A DNA stretch of 64,000 nucleotides, from the NCBI GenBank assembly GCA_030062745.1, contig CP099846.1, positions 21,134,621 through 21,198,620 of the forward strand. Direction: 5' to 3'. Shown in pieces: positions 12,140-25,062 of this stretch (positions are counted from its first letter, which is position 1; each line of letters opens with the position of its first letter). Both the position numbers and the translations under genes were made by a program. The notes under the pieces are model-generated. The model searched no databases. It had not been told where the DNA came from and worked only from the letters and a program-made list of their open reading frames with translations. This DNA comes from Capitulum mitella (Eukaryota; Arthropoda; Thecostraca; Pollicipedomorpha; Pollicipedidae).

Positions 12140-12227
12140 TTTTGGTGTTGCTATGGCAACGCAATTCTGCGTGACGTCTGGGAAATCTGGGAAATAAATA
12201 TCGGCCGAATGTACAAAGGAGTTAGGA
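12140..12227 (+). promoter_or_regulatory. mextli promoter/5' UTR exon with RFX X-box and CRE-like site
   Basis: GTTGCTATGGCAAC at 12147-12160 fits the RFX X-box (two half-sites, 2-base spacer). TGACGTCT at 12172-12179 is one base from a palindromic CRE. A donor-like GGA|GTGAGT follows at 12228, and the first coding exon has an acceptor TTTGCAG ending at 12325, so a short untranslated exon ending at 12227 with a 98-base intron is likely. The transcription start cannot be fixed. Confidence 0.5.
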
Positions 12228-12329
12228 GTGAGTATCGTGCGTGGTGGATTCGTTAATCAGTTTGGTGTTTGTTTGTAGTTTAAACATCCTGTTGTGGTGT
12301 TGTGATGATTGTGGCATATTTGCAGGATC

Positions 12330-12528
12330 ATGTCTACTGGGATCAAGTCGATGCGGGTAGGAAAAGTCGAGAAACCCCGACCATTAAAGTCGGCGAGTTC
12401 GTCATCCATCGTTGGGAAAGGAGGTAAGTGGGCATTGTAGCAATATTTGCATGTGCTCAACATAGAACGAGTTAGCCATGGGAGGCTGGTTTATAGGGAG
12501 CCTTCCTGTTGTTATTTCCCGTGAGTCG

Positions 12529-12578
<50 letters not shown>

Positions 12579-15500
12579 CAAGTTTGATTAAGTATGACAG
12601 TGAATTTAATTGTTCTTATCTTCTTCCGTAAGCTTTCTATTCTTCTTACAAGTTTCCGCTCTGTTTCCTCGAGGCAAAAAAGCAACCCTCCAAAATCATG
12701 CAACGTTTCGTTCATTTCTCATGAACATCGTCAGGCAAATATTCAGCACATTACACGTACATATGACATATCTGGCAAACAACGTGATTAAAATATGAAT
12801 ACGAGGAGTTACTGGGTAAGGGTCGTTTCTTATCGCGATCGTTGGTTTTTAACGAAATGACACGAAATTAACTGAGCAGTGTTTCGGCAAAGTATTTGGA
12901 AACGTATGCTTCGTAAAATTTCGGGCACTTCCGGTGGACCACGTAGAAAAGCATAACTTTGCAAACCTGAACAGCCTCAGACCCTAGCTCCAAGCGGGGG
13001 TCTATCAAACAGAGAGAGGGTACCCTGGACGTTGACCTTCCTGTTGATAAGAGGATCACAATCTCTGATGTACACAGCTTCCAGTATTTGCAGTTTATGT
13101 TTTTCTGAACAGCGGGTGAGTATGGTCGCCTGGTTCAGGAGTGTTTCCCTGGTGATGGTGACATGGTGGGGGTCTCTGAGATATGTCGTAGGTTTGTCTC
13201 CATGGTGGGCGTCTCTTGTCTCTCTCCTCACCCTGCAGGTGTAGAATTCTAGCTGCTTGTACGTTTGGCACTACAACATACATGCTTGCGTTCATGTAGA
13301 TAGTGCATTGTCAGCGAACATTTCCCCTTGAAAATTCAGGTTTTTCTACATGTATTAAACGACATTTTGTGACAAGTTATGGAAGGCCAGCTAGGAAAGC
13401 AAATTTGGCGTCACTGTGGCGTTTTTGCACTTCGAAGGAATGTTGCAGAAAAACATAATATGGTGCAGTGAAAAATAGAAATATAAAGGCGACACGCTGA
13501 TGTTAAATCGCCTTTCTTTATCCTCTTTGGTTCAAGTGTTAAAAGGAGACTTTGACCTTGCACCCTTAGGTGAAAGACGTAAAAATTTAGATGGCTGAGG
13601 GTTAAATGGGAATGGATGTCGTGCACCTATATGTATTGCGGTGGGTCTGGTTGCCGATCTTTTTTAAGATCGCTGAACACGAGGCATATGCGTATGCATT
13701 TGGGCAGGTGTAACCCCGATCTTTACGTTATCGGGGATGTAAATGTCATCTTGAACCTGACGTTTGCGAATAAACGCTATACTCATTTGGAATAGTGGCA
13801 TTTATTTTTTGAAATTTGTGGTCTGGTGGTGTCCTAAATATAACTCTCGTCAGTCTAGGGGGGGGGAGGGTGCACCGTCTGAAGTTTTGACAAGTTGCCG
13901 CAGAACAGCTGCGTTTATCGGTCTGAAATTCTGCATGACTGAGTGTTGGGACCATTTTACACTTTTTACACATTGTCAGAAGGCCTGAGGTTAGTGCCTT
14001 GGCAAGCAAGTGACCTGTAACCTTTTCGAGGGGATGACTTCGTGATTTTGCATTTCGGCGAATCTTCAGCGGACAGCAGAAGTTTTAGGCGTTTTACGAT
14101 ACGTCTTTCTAGGCCTTATACTTGAGTGCTACCCATGCCGTTAGTGGCCACCGCACTGTAGTCGTTAATTGGGTCAAGATGATCTTGGTCAAAATCATGA
14201 GTTGAGATGTATGACCTTTTCGACCGTTTCTCGTCCTCAGAGGGGTCACAATGTGGTCGAAGGCGCAAGTTTGCATACAAACAGTAGTTTGAATTCTTCT
14301 TTATCGTTAAAAGCCGTTTTGGACTCCTTAAAAGCGCCCTATAGGTTCCTTTCCATCAGGTGGAACGAAAACCAGAATACACTGGCACAACCGCATATCA
14401 GGTCGCCAGTAAAGTTTAATTATTTAAAATGGTCAGCAGGGTGTCATTATGTAACTAAAAGACAGTGCTACAAGGTCGTTTGTGTTTCGTTGCTGTAGCA
14501 CAACAGATTTGGAAATGGCGGGGGTCTTACCCTGTTCTCCGGAACGTCGTTAAATAGCAAATGCTGGAGGGGAATATGTAGGTTGTAGTCACGGATTTAA
14601 ACGTAAAAAATGACTGAGAATGAGTGGTTCGTCTCTCAGGTAATTCCCACCGTCCCTTCGTCTGGTTCAGTCCACCGAAAGCAAGAAAGCTGCTTGGTTT
14701 CTGTGGGATATTTGGTGGCGCATCGGTGCAGCACAATGGGTTTTGGTCAGTTTAAACCTCCCTTTGTCTGCGGCTGTGACCCTTTCTCCCGTGTCTCCTT
14801 GAATTGCGTAGTTGGCGATAATGGATCTGTTTTCTCCTGTCCCCTCTGATCACGAGATGGGATGGTATGTTCCGCGGGCCCGGTGGAATTGCCATCGCTG
14901 AATATTTTCGCGACCTTCGCGTTCTTTTACGTCGAATTCTTCCTATGCGACGATTGCGTGGTGCTGTTTACGCTCTGGAATGAAGTACCATATATCGAAG
15001 CTGAGGGAAGTTGCATGATCATCAATATTGCATGAATTTCGAAGTTTCCAGGGTTAGATATTCATTATGTACTTCATTATACACATACATTCATAACAAT
15101 AGTTTCGCCGTTGAGTGATGATTGCGGACACAAATCATTTTGCGGAAGAGTTTATATTCTTGCAACTCCAAGGCTTTCCGCGTGAGACAGCAGTAGCACA
15201 ATGAAATCAGTAGAGCAACCAGCCCGCCAGCTGAAAGAAGAACAAACTATTTTTTTGATTATTTTTCTATTTTTTGATTATTTGATTTGATTGAATTAAA
15301 CAACTATATTTTGCATGGTACCGAGTGTGCGGTGTCCGCGATCTTATTGACAGAAATTATGCACCTTTATCAGGGTTAGCAGCAGTCTACGGTGCTCTAC
15401 GGTACTGCGTGAACACATATGGCCAACAAATGGCAAAAAAGGCAGCTGAAACTAATCTCTGTCACGGGTTTTGAGTGCTTAAAACCGGCCGACTGAAAAG

Positions 15501-16559
15501 AGGGGCGGCAGAAATGGCAAAAGGTACTTTATATGGAATGTCATTATGAACAACACCTCTTTATACATGAAACGGCATTGGACAGCACATGAACTCTTCC
15601 TATATGTCCAGATCTGAAACGTGGGGAAAATGTGACCAGGTAATTAATTCGCAGTCCCACTGAAAGAAATTGGCGGAAATACATGGTGGTAAACTCTGCT
15701 AGGTAACCATAACCAGTGGACATGTTAACTTTATATTTGCGTTGACACTAGAATATCTCACCGTGGATGACAAGGAAATCTGAAACTCTGTCATTAGTAT
15801 GAAGCAATATTTTAGATTCTTATGCGCAGCAAAATTTATTTCCTTGTGTGTTGCAGCCCGTAGTCAGGAAGTGCAGTAGTCCTACCAGCTTGGCAGCGGC
15901 CCTGACAACATTAAATGATTTAACGTTAATTGTACCGTGTTGCGTGGACATACATGACCAACAAATAGGTCTGGCCCCACCATTTTTGACAATGCCGATG
16001 GTTCCAACACATTTCTAAGGTTACAACATAACAACATACAACATGTAACTGTATAATAACTGTATGTCACGACATAGTTTTACCCTGCCCTTTCGTTTTC
16101 CTATGCTGTCACACTTTGTCCTCGGCCAGTAGACATGTGACATTTCCCAAGCATGTTGGGGTGCAGGACGTTGCAAGACGTTGCACTAATGCAGAACGTT
16201 GCGCCAGGACGCCTGGATAAAGAGTTGCCTGGTCGCAACACATGAGCTTGTTTAACATAAGCTGCCTACCTATGTTAAATAGGCCACCTACCTAAGTTAA
16301 ACGGGCAGGAATTGCAGTGGCCCTACCGGCTTAGCGGCGACCCTGACAACATTAAGTGATTTAACATTAGTTCTGTAGTGTTGCGTGGACAGATATGATC
16401 AGCAAGAACCATTTTTGACAGTGTTGGTAATTCCAGCACATTCCGGAGGTTACAGGCCAACAACGTTCTAGCTGTATAATAGCCGTTTGTCACGTCATAG
16501 TCATACCCTTGCATTCCCTGTTCCTTTGCGATCATGTTTTTCATTATTATTATCATGAT

Positions 16560-16617
<58 letters not shown>

Positions 16618-19600
16618 TATATATCATTTATATCGCGTTTCATTCACATTATCCTGTCATGACTATCAAATTTTCCTTGCCATGTTAGAGCAATTTGCAG
16701 ATATATTAGATTGAGCAGTTTTGTTTCTTTTAATGACTCGACGTAAAGTGTAAAAGTTGCTTGTTTACTTTTATATTTTTGGCATGATACTGTATGTTGG
16801 CTCTAGGAAATCACGGCTGTCACATGACTCGGTAATCAAAGTATGTCCAGAGAGCATGATACCTCTAAGAGGGAAGTTGATGTTCATTATGACGAGCGGT
16901 TTCCCTTGAAATGTTTTCACGCATTTCACAGACAAAGTTTGTAGCATCATATTTAAGTGAGTGCAGAAGAAATGCGATCTTCGGTTATATGTAAGCATTT
17001 CTCGCGTAGGCAAGAAATGAATCTCTGCCATTTTATGCCACTTGAACCAATGTTAGCCGGTGTTGACTGGCAAGAGGCAGGAAATGTTTTCTGCGGTCCG
17101 AAATGCTAATACTTAAGTCCATGACCTTCGCACAAAGCCTGTGATTTTGTGCTGTCAAAAATGTGGTTACCTTTGTGTTTGAGGTCCGCGTAGCAGTTTG
17201 GGCGCTAAGCAGGTAAAGATTGCATGTCAGTCATTCCCAAACTTTTGAAATGCTTACGTCCACCTTTAGTGCTGGCTAATGCCGAATGTCGAACACTCGA
17301 ATGCGATGAATATCCGGCCCTCATGTCGAGTGCATTTCTTTTGAGGTATAATTGGAAAAGGGTTTCGGCATTTTACCCTATGAGTTTATATCGATATCGT
17401 GTTGATGACATCGATAACGAAGTGTATATCGTTATCGTGTTGATGATTGCTTTAAGGAACATCCGTCATCGTTATATTCTCCATCGTTGTATTCTCCATA
17501 GTGTAGGGTTGTTGCCTTTTTTGTTCGTTTGTTTTAATAGCGACGTTATCTCAGTTTTGTCTGTGAGCTTGTGTGCTTCATGTGAGTGAAATTTATTTAG
17601 GGACTGACGTCGCGTTGACTCTTGTTTGTTTCACAGTCGACGATGTCCTATCGGACCTGGAGAAGGTCTGCCGGATGATTTCCAGCGAGACCTACAACAG
17701 CGCCGTCTCTTCAGCCATCACTAGCCTGTCATTTCATTTAAAAATGATGGGCCATCAACTAGAAAGCATCTGCAAAGGTAGGAATTGTCTGAGGATATGG
17801 CATGGTCGTGCTATCCCTTGTTTTAGCAGACCTTTTGTATGTGATGTACTGAACACCTGAGTTGCACTCATTTTCTCCGTTCGCGGTTAGGTAAAACGTC
17901 GTGTTAACTGCTCTCAGCATTGTTTTTCATAGCCTTCCAAAAGGTGTAAATTATGTTCATGGCTTGGTTGATTGTCGTCAGCTGGCCTGATGAAAAATAC
18001 TGTGGTTCTCAGCGGTCGATCTCGTGCAGTATCCTTATTTCGACCTCGCTAAGTGATATCCCATATGCAGCCCATTTATGGCGATAAAAGAAAGTCAAGA
18101 TATGATCAGTTTTCTTGTGATCCCTTTTCCTTTATGAGATGGGTTTCATCGCATGAAATGCATCATGGTGTGTTGGCATGCTCTTTAATTGTTTTCGTGC
18201 ATTTGAATAAAACTAGAAAACTGCTGAGGTGCCTCGTTTCATGGGAGGGCATTTGGAGGGAGGCTGTTGTCTTGCAGTAGCAGATGGTTTATATTCCGTT
18301 CACCAGATGAACTAGACAAGCGTTTCGTCCACCTGCGCAATGGATGCCGGGACGACCGTTTGGACCGGGCGTCGCGTGTTCGTCTACTGGAACTGGTGGA
18401 GTTGCGCGCCCAGCAGACGCCCTGGTCCTGCAACGAAAACGTCACGAACTACTACCGCCAGATGCTGCAGCTGATCGAGGTGTGATTTCCTTACTGGTCC
18501 GGACCACGCTCATCAGAGGTCCCGAGCAAAAATTCGCGTGGCAGAAATAGTTGGACATGTAAAACAAAAGTCGTGAATCTTTTTGTTCTAGTTTTCGTGC
18601 TCAAACGTGATGCACTTCGTATTCGCGCTTACGACGTTTTTTCCTTTTTAATGCTAACCGATGTGTCTTCGCCTTATAATGGACAACTCTGCCTCAGCAA
18701 CTCCTTTTGTAGCTTGGGAATCATTGCCGAAATACGTTGACTTCATCACTTCTGAATTGTTCACGGCTGATATTTTGCTTTTGTTTAATTCATTCCGTTT
18801 CTCTTGAGCACTATTTTTATAGGGGAGGGACTTGCCTCCTTCCAATCATTTTCAAGCACTAAAGCCAAAATGTACCATCAGACTGAAGTTTGCTTACTTT
18901 GATACATATTCTTTTCAAACATCCCACCACGGTTTCAGTGTTTTACATGGACCATGCCATAAATATTCATGTATGGTCTGAAGGCGTCACTGACCTGTTT
19001 TGCAACTTCTGCATTTGTGAGCGTTATTTCGGATCACAAGGTTTGGTTTAAATCTTATTTAGTGGACGTCTGTCCAGAATATTGGCATAGGTCAGGGGAA
19101 TGGGCGAAATGGCGCTCTCATGGATTTCAAGCGAAATCCACGGCATGGAAATAGAAATAACTTCTAGGATCAGTTCCGGAGTCATGCCAGAAGAGCCGCA
19201 TGTCCATCATCCCAGGTCACTCCACGCTGGTTTCCGTGTTTCGCACGCTCAGTCTTGCGCGTCTTATATCCTGCCGGTCGCCTGAGTCCATTGCAGCCTC
19301 GGTAATGGCCAACACGTGGCCGTGGGCTGTGTGGGCCATGTGTGGGGTCCGACTGACGGAGGCCGGCGTGCGGCGCGGCTGCGGCAGAGCCAGCAGCCGG
19401 CGGCGCCGGGCATCTCGCCGCTCCGTGAGGTGCCGCCCTCGCCGGGCCCGCTCGCCTCGCCGGCGGCCGGCGCCGAGCCGCCCCAGCTGCCGCCGCTCCT
19501 CACGCCCGGCGAGGTGATCCGCGGCTCCGGCAAGTACCCCAAGCCGACCAAGATCCAGGGCAAGTTCAAGGACGAGGTGGTCATCCGCAACTGCGACTCC

Positions 19601-22600
19601 GGAAAAGGTGAGGCGGTGGCAGCGCATCACTGGGCATTCTACTTGACACTCGCGACGTTTTCTTCTGGGCAACGCTGATCTGAAAAATGCAGGTGTAATG
19701 TTGGCATATCTTCTTGTGGTTTTATTACAACTTTGTGTGTTAAATAGCGGGCGTTATCTTGCTTGCATGATGGCACGTTGCGTTAATTTTGCCCCTGTAG
19801 TCTAAACCGAACAAGAAGTTGTGTAATAGTCGTTGGAAGTTAAACCTATCTTTTTAGGAGAACCTCACCATTTTGATCCAGGTTATTGGCTAGCCCATCT
19901 TATGCTGTTATATGTTACCGGTCCATTGTTTTTAGGCATGCAACCGAACTTGCGTTTACATTTTGTTTTGGCAGTGCTGATGTGTTATATAAATGTTCTT
20001 TCGGACGTTTTGTTGGTTGGCGAGCTTATGAAGGAGGCGAGAGACCAGTTTGGTGTTGCGGGGCATGCGGACTCGACTGGACTGCGGTGCCCCAACCAGC
20101 AGCCGCAGAGCCCTGGTGGAGGCTTCCCCGCTGACACGTCTGTCCGCTTCTTCCAGTGATGGGCATGAAGGGCATACGGGTTCATAAGATAGAGGAGATG
20201 AGCCAAACGGTCATTTCGTTCCAGCGAGGTAACGGCTGTGCCGAGGCTGACTAGCTGTAGAACTAACCAGGCGCTCACAGTCGGCTAGAGGGGCGAGCGC
20301 TGGCCGCCGGGACCGGCCGCTGTTGTCCACACTGACACTGACCGACTGGGCCGCCGCCCTCCGCCGCTGCCACGCTCTGTTGCTGCGACGCATCTCGGCC
20401 CAGCCACTTGGGCCTGCTCCTCCGCTTTTGGTGTCCACTGGACCAGTCTGAGTAAGAATTTGACACTTAGAGACATATCAGATTAAGGGGACGATTGCAA
20501 ACGGTGGTCATCCTCGTACATGGCCATGACTCTGTCACTGTAGTCATATGCTGCCCTGTGCTTTGGGTGTGGGTTTGAGAGGCATTTAGTACTGCTGGCA
20601 GTATTTTGAGACAGCCTCCAAGCCATGTAGCGCAATATGTGACAACCATAATGTTGAACCATTCATGTTATTTAACTTGCATAAAGGAACACAGTCACTG
20701 TATGTCCACCGCCGGTAATTAAATCCGGCACTCATCCATGAGCCATCGTAGGACCAATAGTAGTGACATACACTGCTCCCGAGTTACTGCAAAATGGAGC
20801 CGCATAGCACCAGCTTGGTATCGCTTGTCCCCCTACTCTAAGGCCGACTGTCCTCATTAACGTCCTTTGTCCCGGCTTTCAGCCGCGCAGCTGTTTGGGC
20901 GTCGGCCGCGTAACCCGCTCCATTGTTGGAGCTACTGCAGAGCCAGCTGCTTCTGTTACCTGCTGCATGCGATTCCCGTATTGTTCATATCTCATTGCAG
21001 CAGCACCCTCGTATCGAGCTATTTATCATTCCTTGTCGGCTCGGTAGCTTTGAGCGTAATCCATCATCTGGAACCTGAGCATAATGGTAATGAATGAACT
21101 ACTTTGCCGAAGCACCATCGCTTCTTAGCATCGTGTGCTCTGTGCCTTTGGTCCACGTGGACAGTGCATGTGCATGCTGAATATTGTTTGTAGGTAGTAT
21201 AAGTGCATTTCCGTACATAACACTTCTGCGTTGTTGTGTTATGAGGAGGTATACTTCCAACTACACCAGACGTAATTTTTCGTTCATGTCGTTGAACGAC
21301 GTGCGACAGAGTGAATGAGTTTTTAATCGGAAATATTTCAGAACATTGTCGCGGATTGCTCTTGCGCGTTTTCTCAAATGACATCTCCAAGACCACTCAT
21401 GATACCCTCCCAGATTTCCTCCGCATTTTGAGGAAGCGTGCATCCATCCTTGTTTTTACATGTCCATTAGTGCGAAACTTTTCTTTATTCCGAAGCGCAA
21501 TTTAATTACGATCTAACGGAATCGGTACGCGTCAGCCTTGGTCAAAAACGCGGGACGTTAAGACCGCACCCCAGAAGTATGTCCGTGGATGCCCTGTCCA
21601 CAACAGTCTAGTACAACAGAGGGCCTGTCTGCACCAGACAGCTGGAAGCCGCTCTGTCTGGTGCTGGTATGTTCTCGCCAGGCCGCGTTTGTCACTCGAG
21701 CGACAACTGGCGATGTCTGACGTTGTGACGTGACAGTGACGTGTTACGCCTTTCAGTGGCGGCCGGTGCCAAGGAGAGGCTGGTCCAGATCACTGGCCCC
21801 GGCGAGGAGAATGTTCTGTAAGTGAAACGGACCAGCAGAGTGGCTTATCATTGCAGATTGTTTGATTACTTTTGATGGAATAATGTAGTCCTGTTGTTGG
21901 ATGTGTAGCCTGTTAGATATGTGAGCATGTGAAAAGTGTTTGTGTGAGCAGTTTAGTGGTAGGGCGTATGTACCTTAAAATAGATATCTACGTCGGAGAA
22001 AGAAAAGAAAAAAAACAAGTCATACCGTAAGGCATTTCCATATTGTTTTCGTGCACAGCCGTGAAAGCCTCCCAGAAACGCCTTCCGGAAATCGAGGATC
22101 ACGACTTTGCCCTGGTCAATGGGGAAAATGCCATACCCTGGGACGGGCCAGGTGATGACGTTTGCGCTGTATACGGGCCAGACGGGCCCGCGAGCTGATC
22201 GAGGAGGTGATCCGGCGGAACGCGTCTCCGGCCCGGGACGAGAGGGGCTCCACCTACTCCCTGACCGGCGGCGAGGGCTCCACCGGCAGTCTCAACAGCG
22301 CCAACTCGGACGAGAACGCAGGTAGGCGTCGCGGCCTCCGCGGCCGCCGCCTCTGGCCGCCAGCTGGCACGGCGGACAGTAGCCGCCTTGTGCTGCCGGC
22401 GGGCCGACCCACTGCTCCGGCTGGGCCGTGCTCCTGTTGACCTTTGCCGATGGTTGGAGCAGTGTAAGAGAGATATGTCATTGTGGAGTGCTGGGCTTTG
22501 ATCACTGCGTTGTCCGTTGACCTAAGATGATTCGCGCATTTGCTTCGGCACTTGGTTTGTTTTTATATTTTTGGCTTTTTGCCTTTTTGCATCTAGTCTT

Positions 22601-25062
22601 TTTAGAACTTTATTGTGTAACTTTTGGTCATATGCGTACTTGTGACGCTTCCAATGGCCTGCATACGCTGTTAGGGTACAGCATATTCCATTTAATCGTG
22701 ATTATGCGGTACTCGGAAGATCTTCTACAAAATGCTTTTGCAACGACATTTCGAATTTACAGTCGTGTTTTTTTTGTTCCACTTAGGTCCAAGGAAGAAT
22801 GCTTCGGGAGATTTTGGTGCTTTAGGAGAATTCAGATATACCGTCTTTGTTGGAGACCACTCGATCAAGCTCACCGGCAAAAACGTCGATATTGTGAAGG
22901 TCTGTAGCTTGAGCGTATTTAGGTAGCGCAGAAGAGGGCTTCTTATGCCAGTATACATATAACATACGGCAGTGTTAAGAATGCTGCTTCTTTTTCGTCA
23001 GGTTGTTTCGTTTCGCCAGATTGTTGCCAGTTGCACAAGTGAAACGTAACTTTGACTGTTTTGTTCCAGAGATAAACTTAAGTTGCTGTTTGGTCAGTGG
23101 TGCTGCTTTTAGATAGCAATTAACTGTGGAGACCAGTGCTATAGACGAGACTGGTCGGCTGAAGTATTGTGTGTCGTGCGCCCCCAGACAGCGAAGCTCG
23201 TTCTCGATGAGTATTTCAACGCTTCTCTGCTGGGCGACACGGACTCTTGCGTGCTCGACACTGTACCGGAGACAGATGCCAGTCTGCTGGGGTAGGTTTG
23301 TCTCCGTCACCTCTGGCATCCACCTGCCGCTGTGTACGCTATACTTTTGGACATTCATTGACATGTGGTCATGAATACTAAGTTACCTTTACATATATAC
23401 CAAAAGATGTAGTTCTGTTCGGCATGTGCAAGAAAGTTCGACTTGGTTCATTTCGTGGCGTAGTAAAAGCGTCAGTAAGCGCACCGTAGCACACGATTCT
23501 TGTGGACGGAATCTGCTCAGTCTGCGTCGTCTGATTGGGGGAACAGCAAGATGAAGGGACTCGCACCTTTGCATCTAACATAGAAAACAATATGCCTTCT
23601 CCATTTCAGGCTGTAATGTAAAATATCTTTGAATTATTTTGCGGACAGATGTGTCTGTTATGTGAAGAATTGTGTGTCGTGGACTGCCATGTGAGGACTA
23701 CGTGCCACTGGCGTGTCGCTGTGCTGTAGCGCTGGTGACGGCCGGGCGTGCGATTGTCCGTCGCCGACGGAGCTGATCGCAGCTGAGGCGTCCGTGGTGA
23801 CGGTGCCACGGGCGGAGTCGGCCGGCCTCAGCCCGGCGTCCCCGGGCACAGAGCAGGCGCCACCGGCCGTACAGACACCACCCGCACAAGGTACTCCGGC
23901 CACCGGTCAACGACATTTACAGCAGCCATCGGTGCACTGGTGGTTAGGGATTAGTACACTCTCCTGTGTCCCAGCTGGTGTTCGGCGCAGTTATGGTGCA
24001 CTTACTGTCCCTTTTGTCGTTTTGTAGCTGTTGCCCCATTTGTTCTAGATTCTAACAGAATTAATCGTTGGAAAGAGACCATGCAAACCAATATAGCCAT
24101 TGCCGTTTGGAAAAGGCCGTTTGTTTTTCTCCGTTTTAAATCAAAGTTGGCCTCTCGTTAACAGCCTTAATATTTGCGTACATATGTTTTCGTGCCATGG
24201 TGTGGCTTTGGCGTTTGTTTTAATGCTGTTGTGCTGTTTAACGTCCGGTACATTCATATGCGTGCTTTAGTATTCTGCTTAGCTAGTGGTACATGATCAC
24301 GGTTCACCTGCTGCGAATCGTAAGCGCTCGTCTGTGTGTATGCGCTATGTGGGACCGGGCTGGTAACTGACGAGTCGGGTGCCACCGTCGGCTGGGACGG
24401 TTGCCGGGTATCCATTGTCTGTGACCTGGGTGACGCCGGCGCGGACGATGCTGGTGGGTTTCGCTGACGGGTGGTTCCGGGCGGACAGAGCGTGAGGCAG
24501 CCAAGCCGACTCGCCAGTACAGCCGGTCCGAGCTGCTGATGTACGCCCGCTCGGCGGTGGCGCGCTACCCGCCGCGCGGCTGGGCCGAGGTCCGAGAGCG
24601 ACACCCCACCATCACCCGCGCCACGCCCAAGGTCAGCTGTCGCCCGGCCGCGCCTCCTGACCGCCGCTTGGCCACAATCGGGGTTGCTGGCTACCCGTTA
24701 CTCAAGTGGCTGTCTGCGGAGATGCTTCCGAGTTTGATGAGCTTGCTTGTTGTCATTAGGCTTTTTGCAGCCCAAGCCAGCTTCTTTCATCAGCTTGTTG
24801 TTTTTCACTGTTCGGGACTGTGCTGCTACGAATATTACAATACGTCTGTCTGTCATGTTCTGGGCTGTTTTCGTGCGTATCTCCGTCGTTGACGAACTGA
24901 GAGGCGATTGGTGGCCGCGGCTGGTGTGATGGCTGCGGTCCGACACGTGTCGGCCGTCTCTGGCAGGTGTTTGATCCGGACAGCGTGGCGGCCCGTCCGG
25001 GAGTCTCGCTCGCCCGCCAGGGCTCGGCCGAGTCGGGCAGCCGCTCGCCGACGCCGCCCTAG
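12330..25062 (+). CDS. mxt: Mextli homologue: eIF4E-binding MIF4G/KH protein
   Basis: Predicted 505-aa cytoplasmic translation factor. Exons: 12330-12423, 17637-17777, 18307-18479, 19388-19607, 20157-20228, 21757-21817, 22182-22321, 22787-22899, 23188-23291, 23730-23890, 24489-24631, 24967-25062; all splice phases agree and all use GT-AG. Residues about 30-136 form a helical MIF4G-like region. About 196-270 is a KH domain with GMKG loop (212-215) and VISFQR...ERLVQITGP. Residues 437-443, YSRSELL, match the eIF4E-binding motif YxxxxL-hydrophobic. Mextli proteins are known to bind eIF4E and eIF3 and to promote translation. The ATG has A at -3 and starts a KVEKPRPLK segment. The least certain points are the exon 4 acceptor (poor pyrimidine tract) and a possible unseen exon between exons 3 and 4, since the MIF4G region looks short. 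The 5.2-kb intron 1 is full of repeats. Confidence 0.85.
12529..12575. repeat. (TA)n microsatellite
   Basis: About 45 bases of nearly perfect TA in mextli intron 1. It lies just beyond the presumed 3' end of the minus-strand Penelope-like fragment. Confidence 0.9.
12650..13240 (-). mobile_element. Penelope-like retroelement fragment (GIY-YIG endonuclease tail)
   Basis: On the minus strand, 13231-12977 encodes a peptide containing LLNQATILTRCSEKHKLQIL, then EAVYIRDCDPLIN. This matches the usual C-terminal part of the GIY-YIG endonuclease domain of Penelope-like elements (a KL.ILEA.YI...P.IN pattern). No reverse transcriptase is present upstream, so it is a short truncated remnant. A TA microsatellite follows at its 3' side. 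It lies antisense in mextli intron 1. A different GIY-YIG-bearing retroelement is possible. Confidence 0.5.
14035..14560 (+). repeat. Dispersed repeat, copy F (uninterrupted)
   Basis: A diverged direct copy of 9050-10020: GGCGTTTTACGATAC, TTTATCGTTAAAAGCCGTTTTGGAC, GTGTCATTATGTAACTAAAAG, and GGGGGTCTTACCC as a decayed hairpin followed by CGTTAAAT. It lacks the CGATTC block found in copy E, so it represents the uninserted state. Confidence 0.6.
15868..16522. repeat. Diverged local duplication, two copies of about 220 bp
   Basis: 15868-16090 and 16313-16522 share CCTACCRGCTT, CCCTGACAACATTAA, GTTGCGTGGACA, CCATTTTTGACA and TGTATAATARC in order, 446 bases apart. They lie in mextli intron 1. No coding content was recognised. 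Confidence 0.7.
16564..16614. repeat. (TA)n microsatellite
   Basis: About 50 bases of uninterrupted TA in mextli intron 1, just after the second copy of the local duplication. Confidence 0.9.
22059..22151 (+). other. Possible unassigned exon within mextli
   Basis: The segment is flanked by an acceptor-like pyrimidine tract ending CACAG and a donor CCAG|GTGATG. Read from 22061 it gives a protein-like stretch, PEIEDHDFALVNGENAIPWD. It sits between exons 6 and 7, but the intron to exon 7 would be only 30 bases and the phase does not fit a simple insertion. It would be in frame only if it joined exon 5 directly to exon 8. It may be an alternative exon or chance. Confidence 0.25.

Noticed and set aside
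19217..19672. Minus-strand 151-codon open frame rich in arginine
   Set aside because: It is the antisense shadow of GC-rich mextli exon 4.
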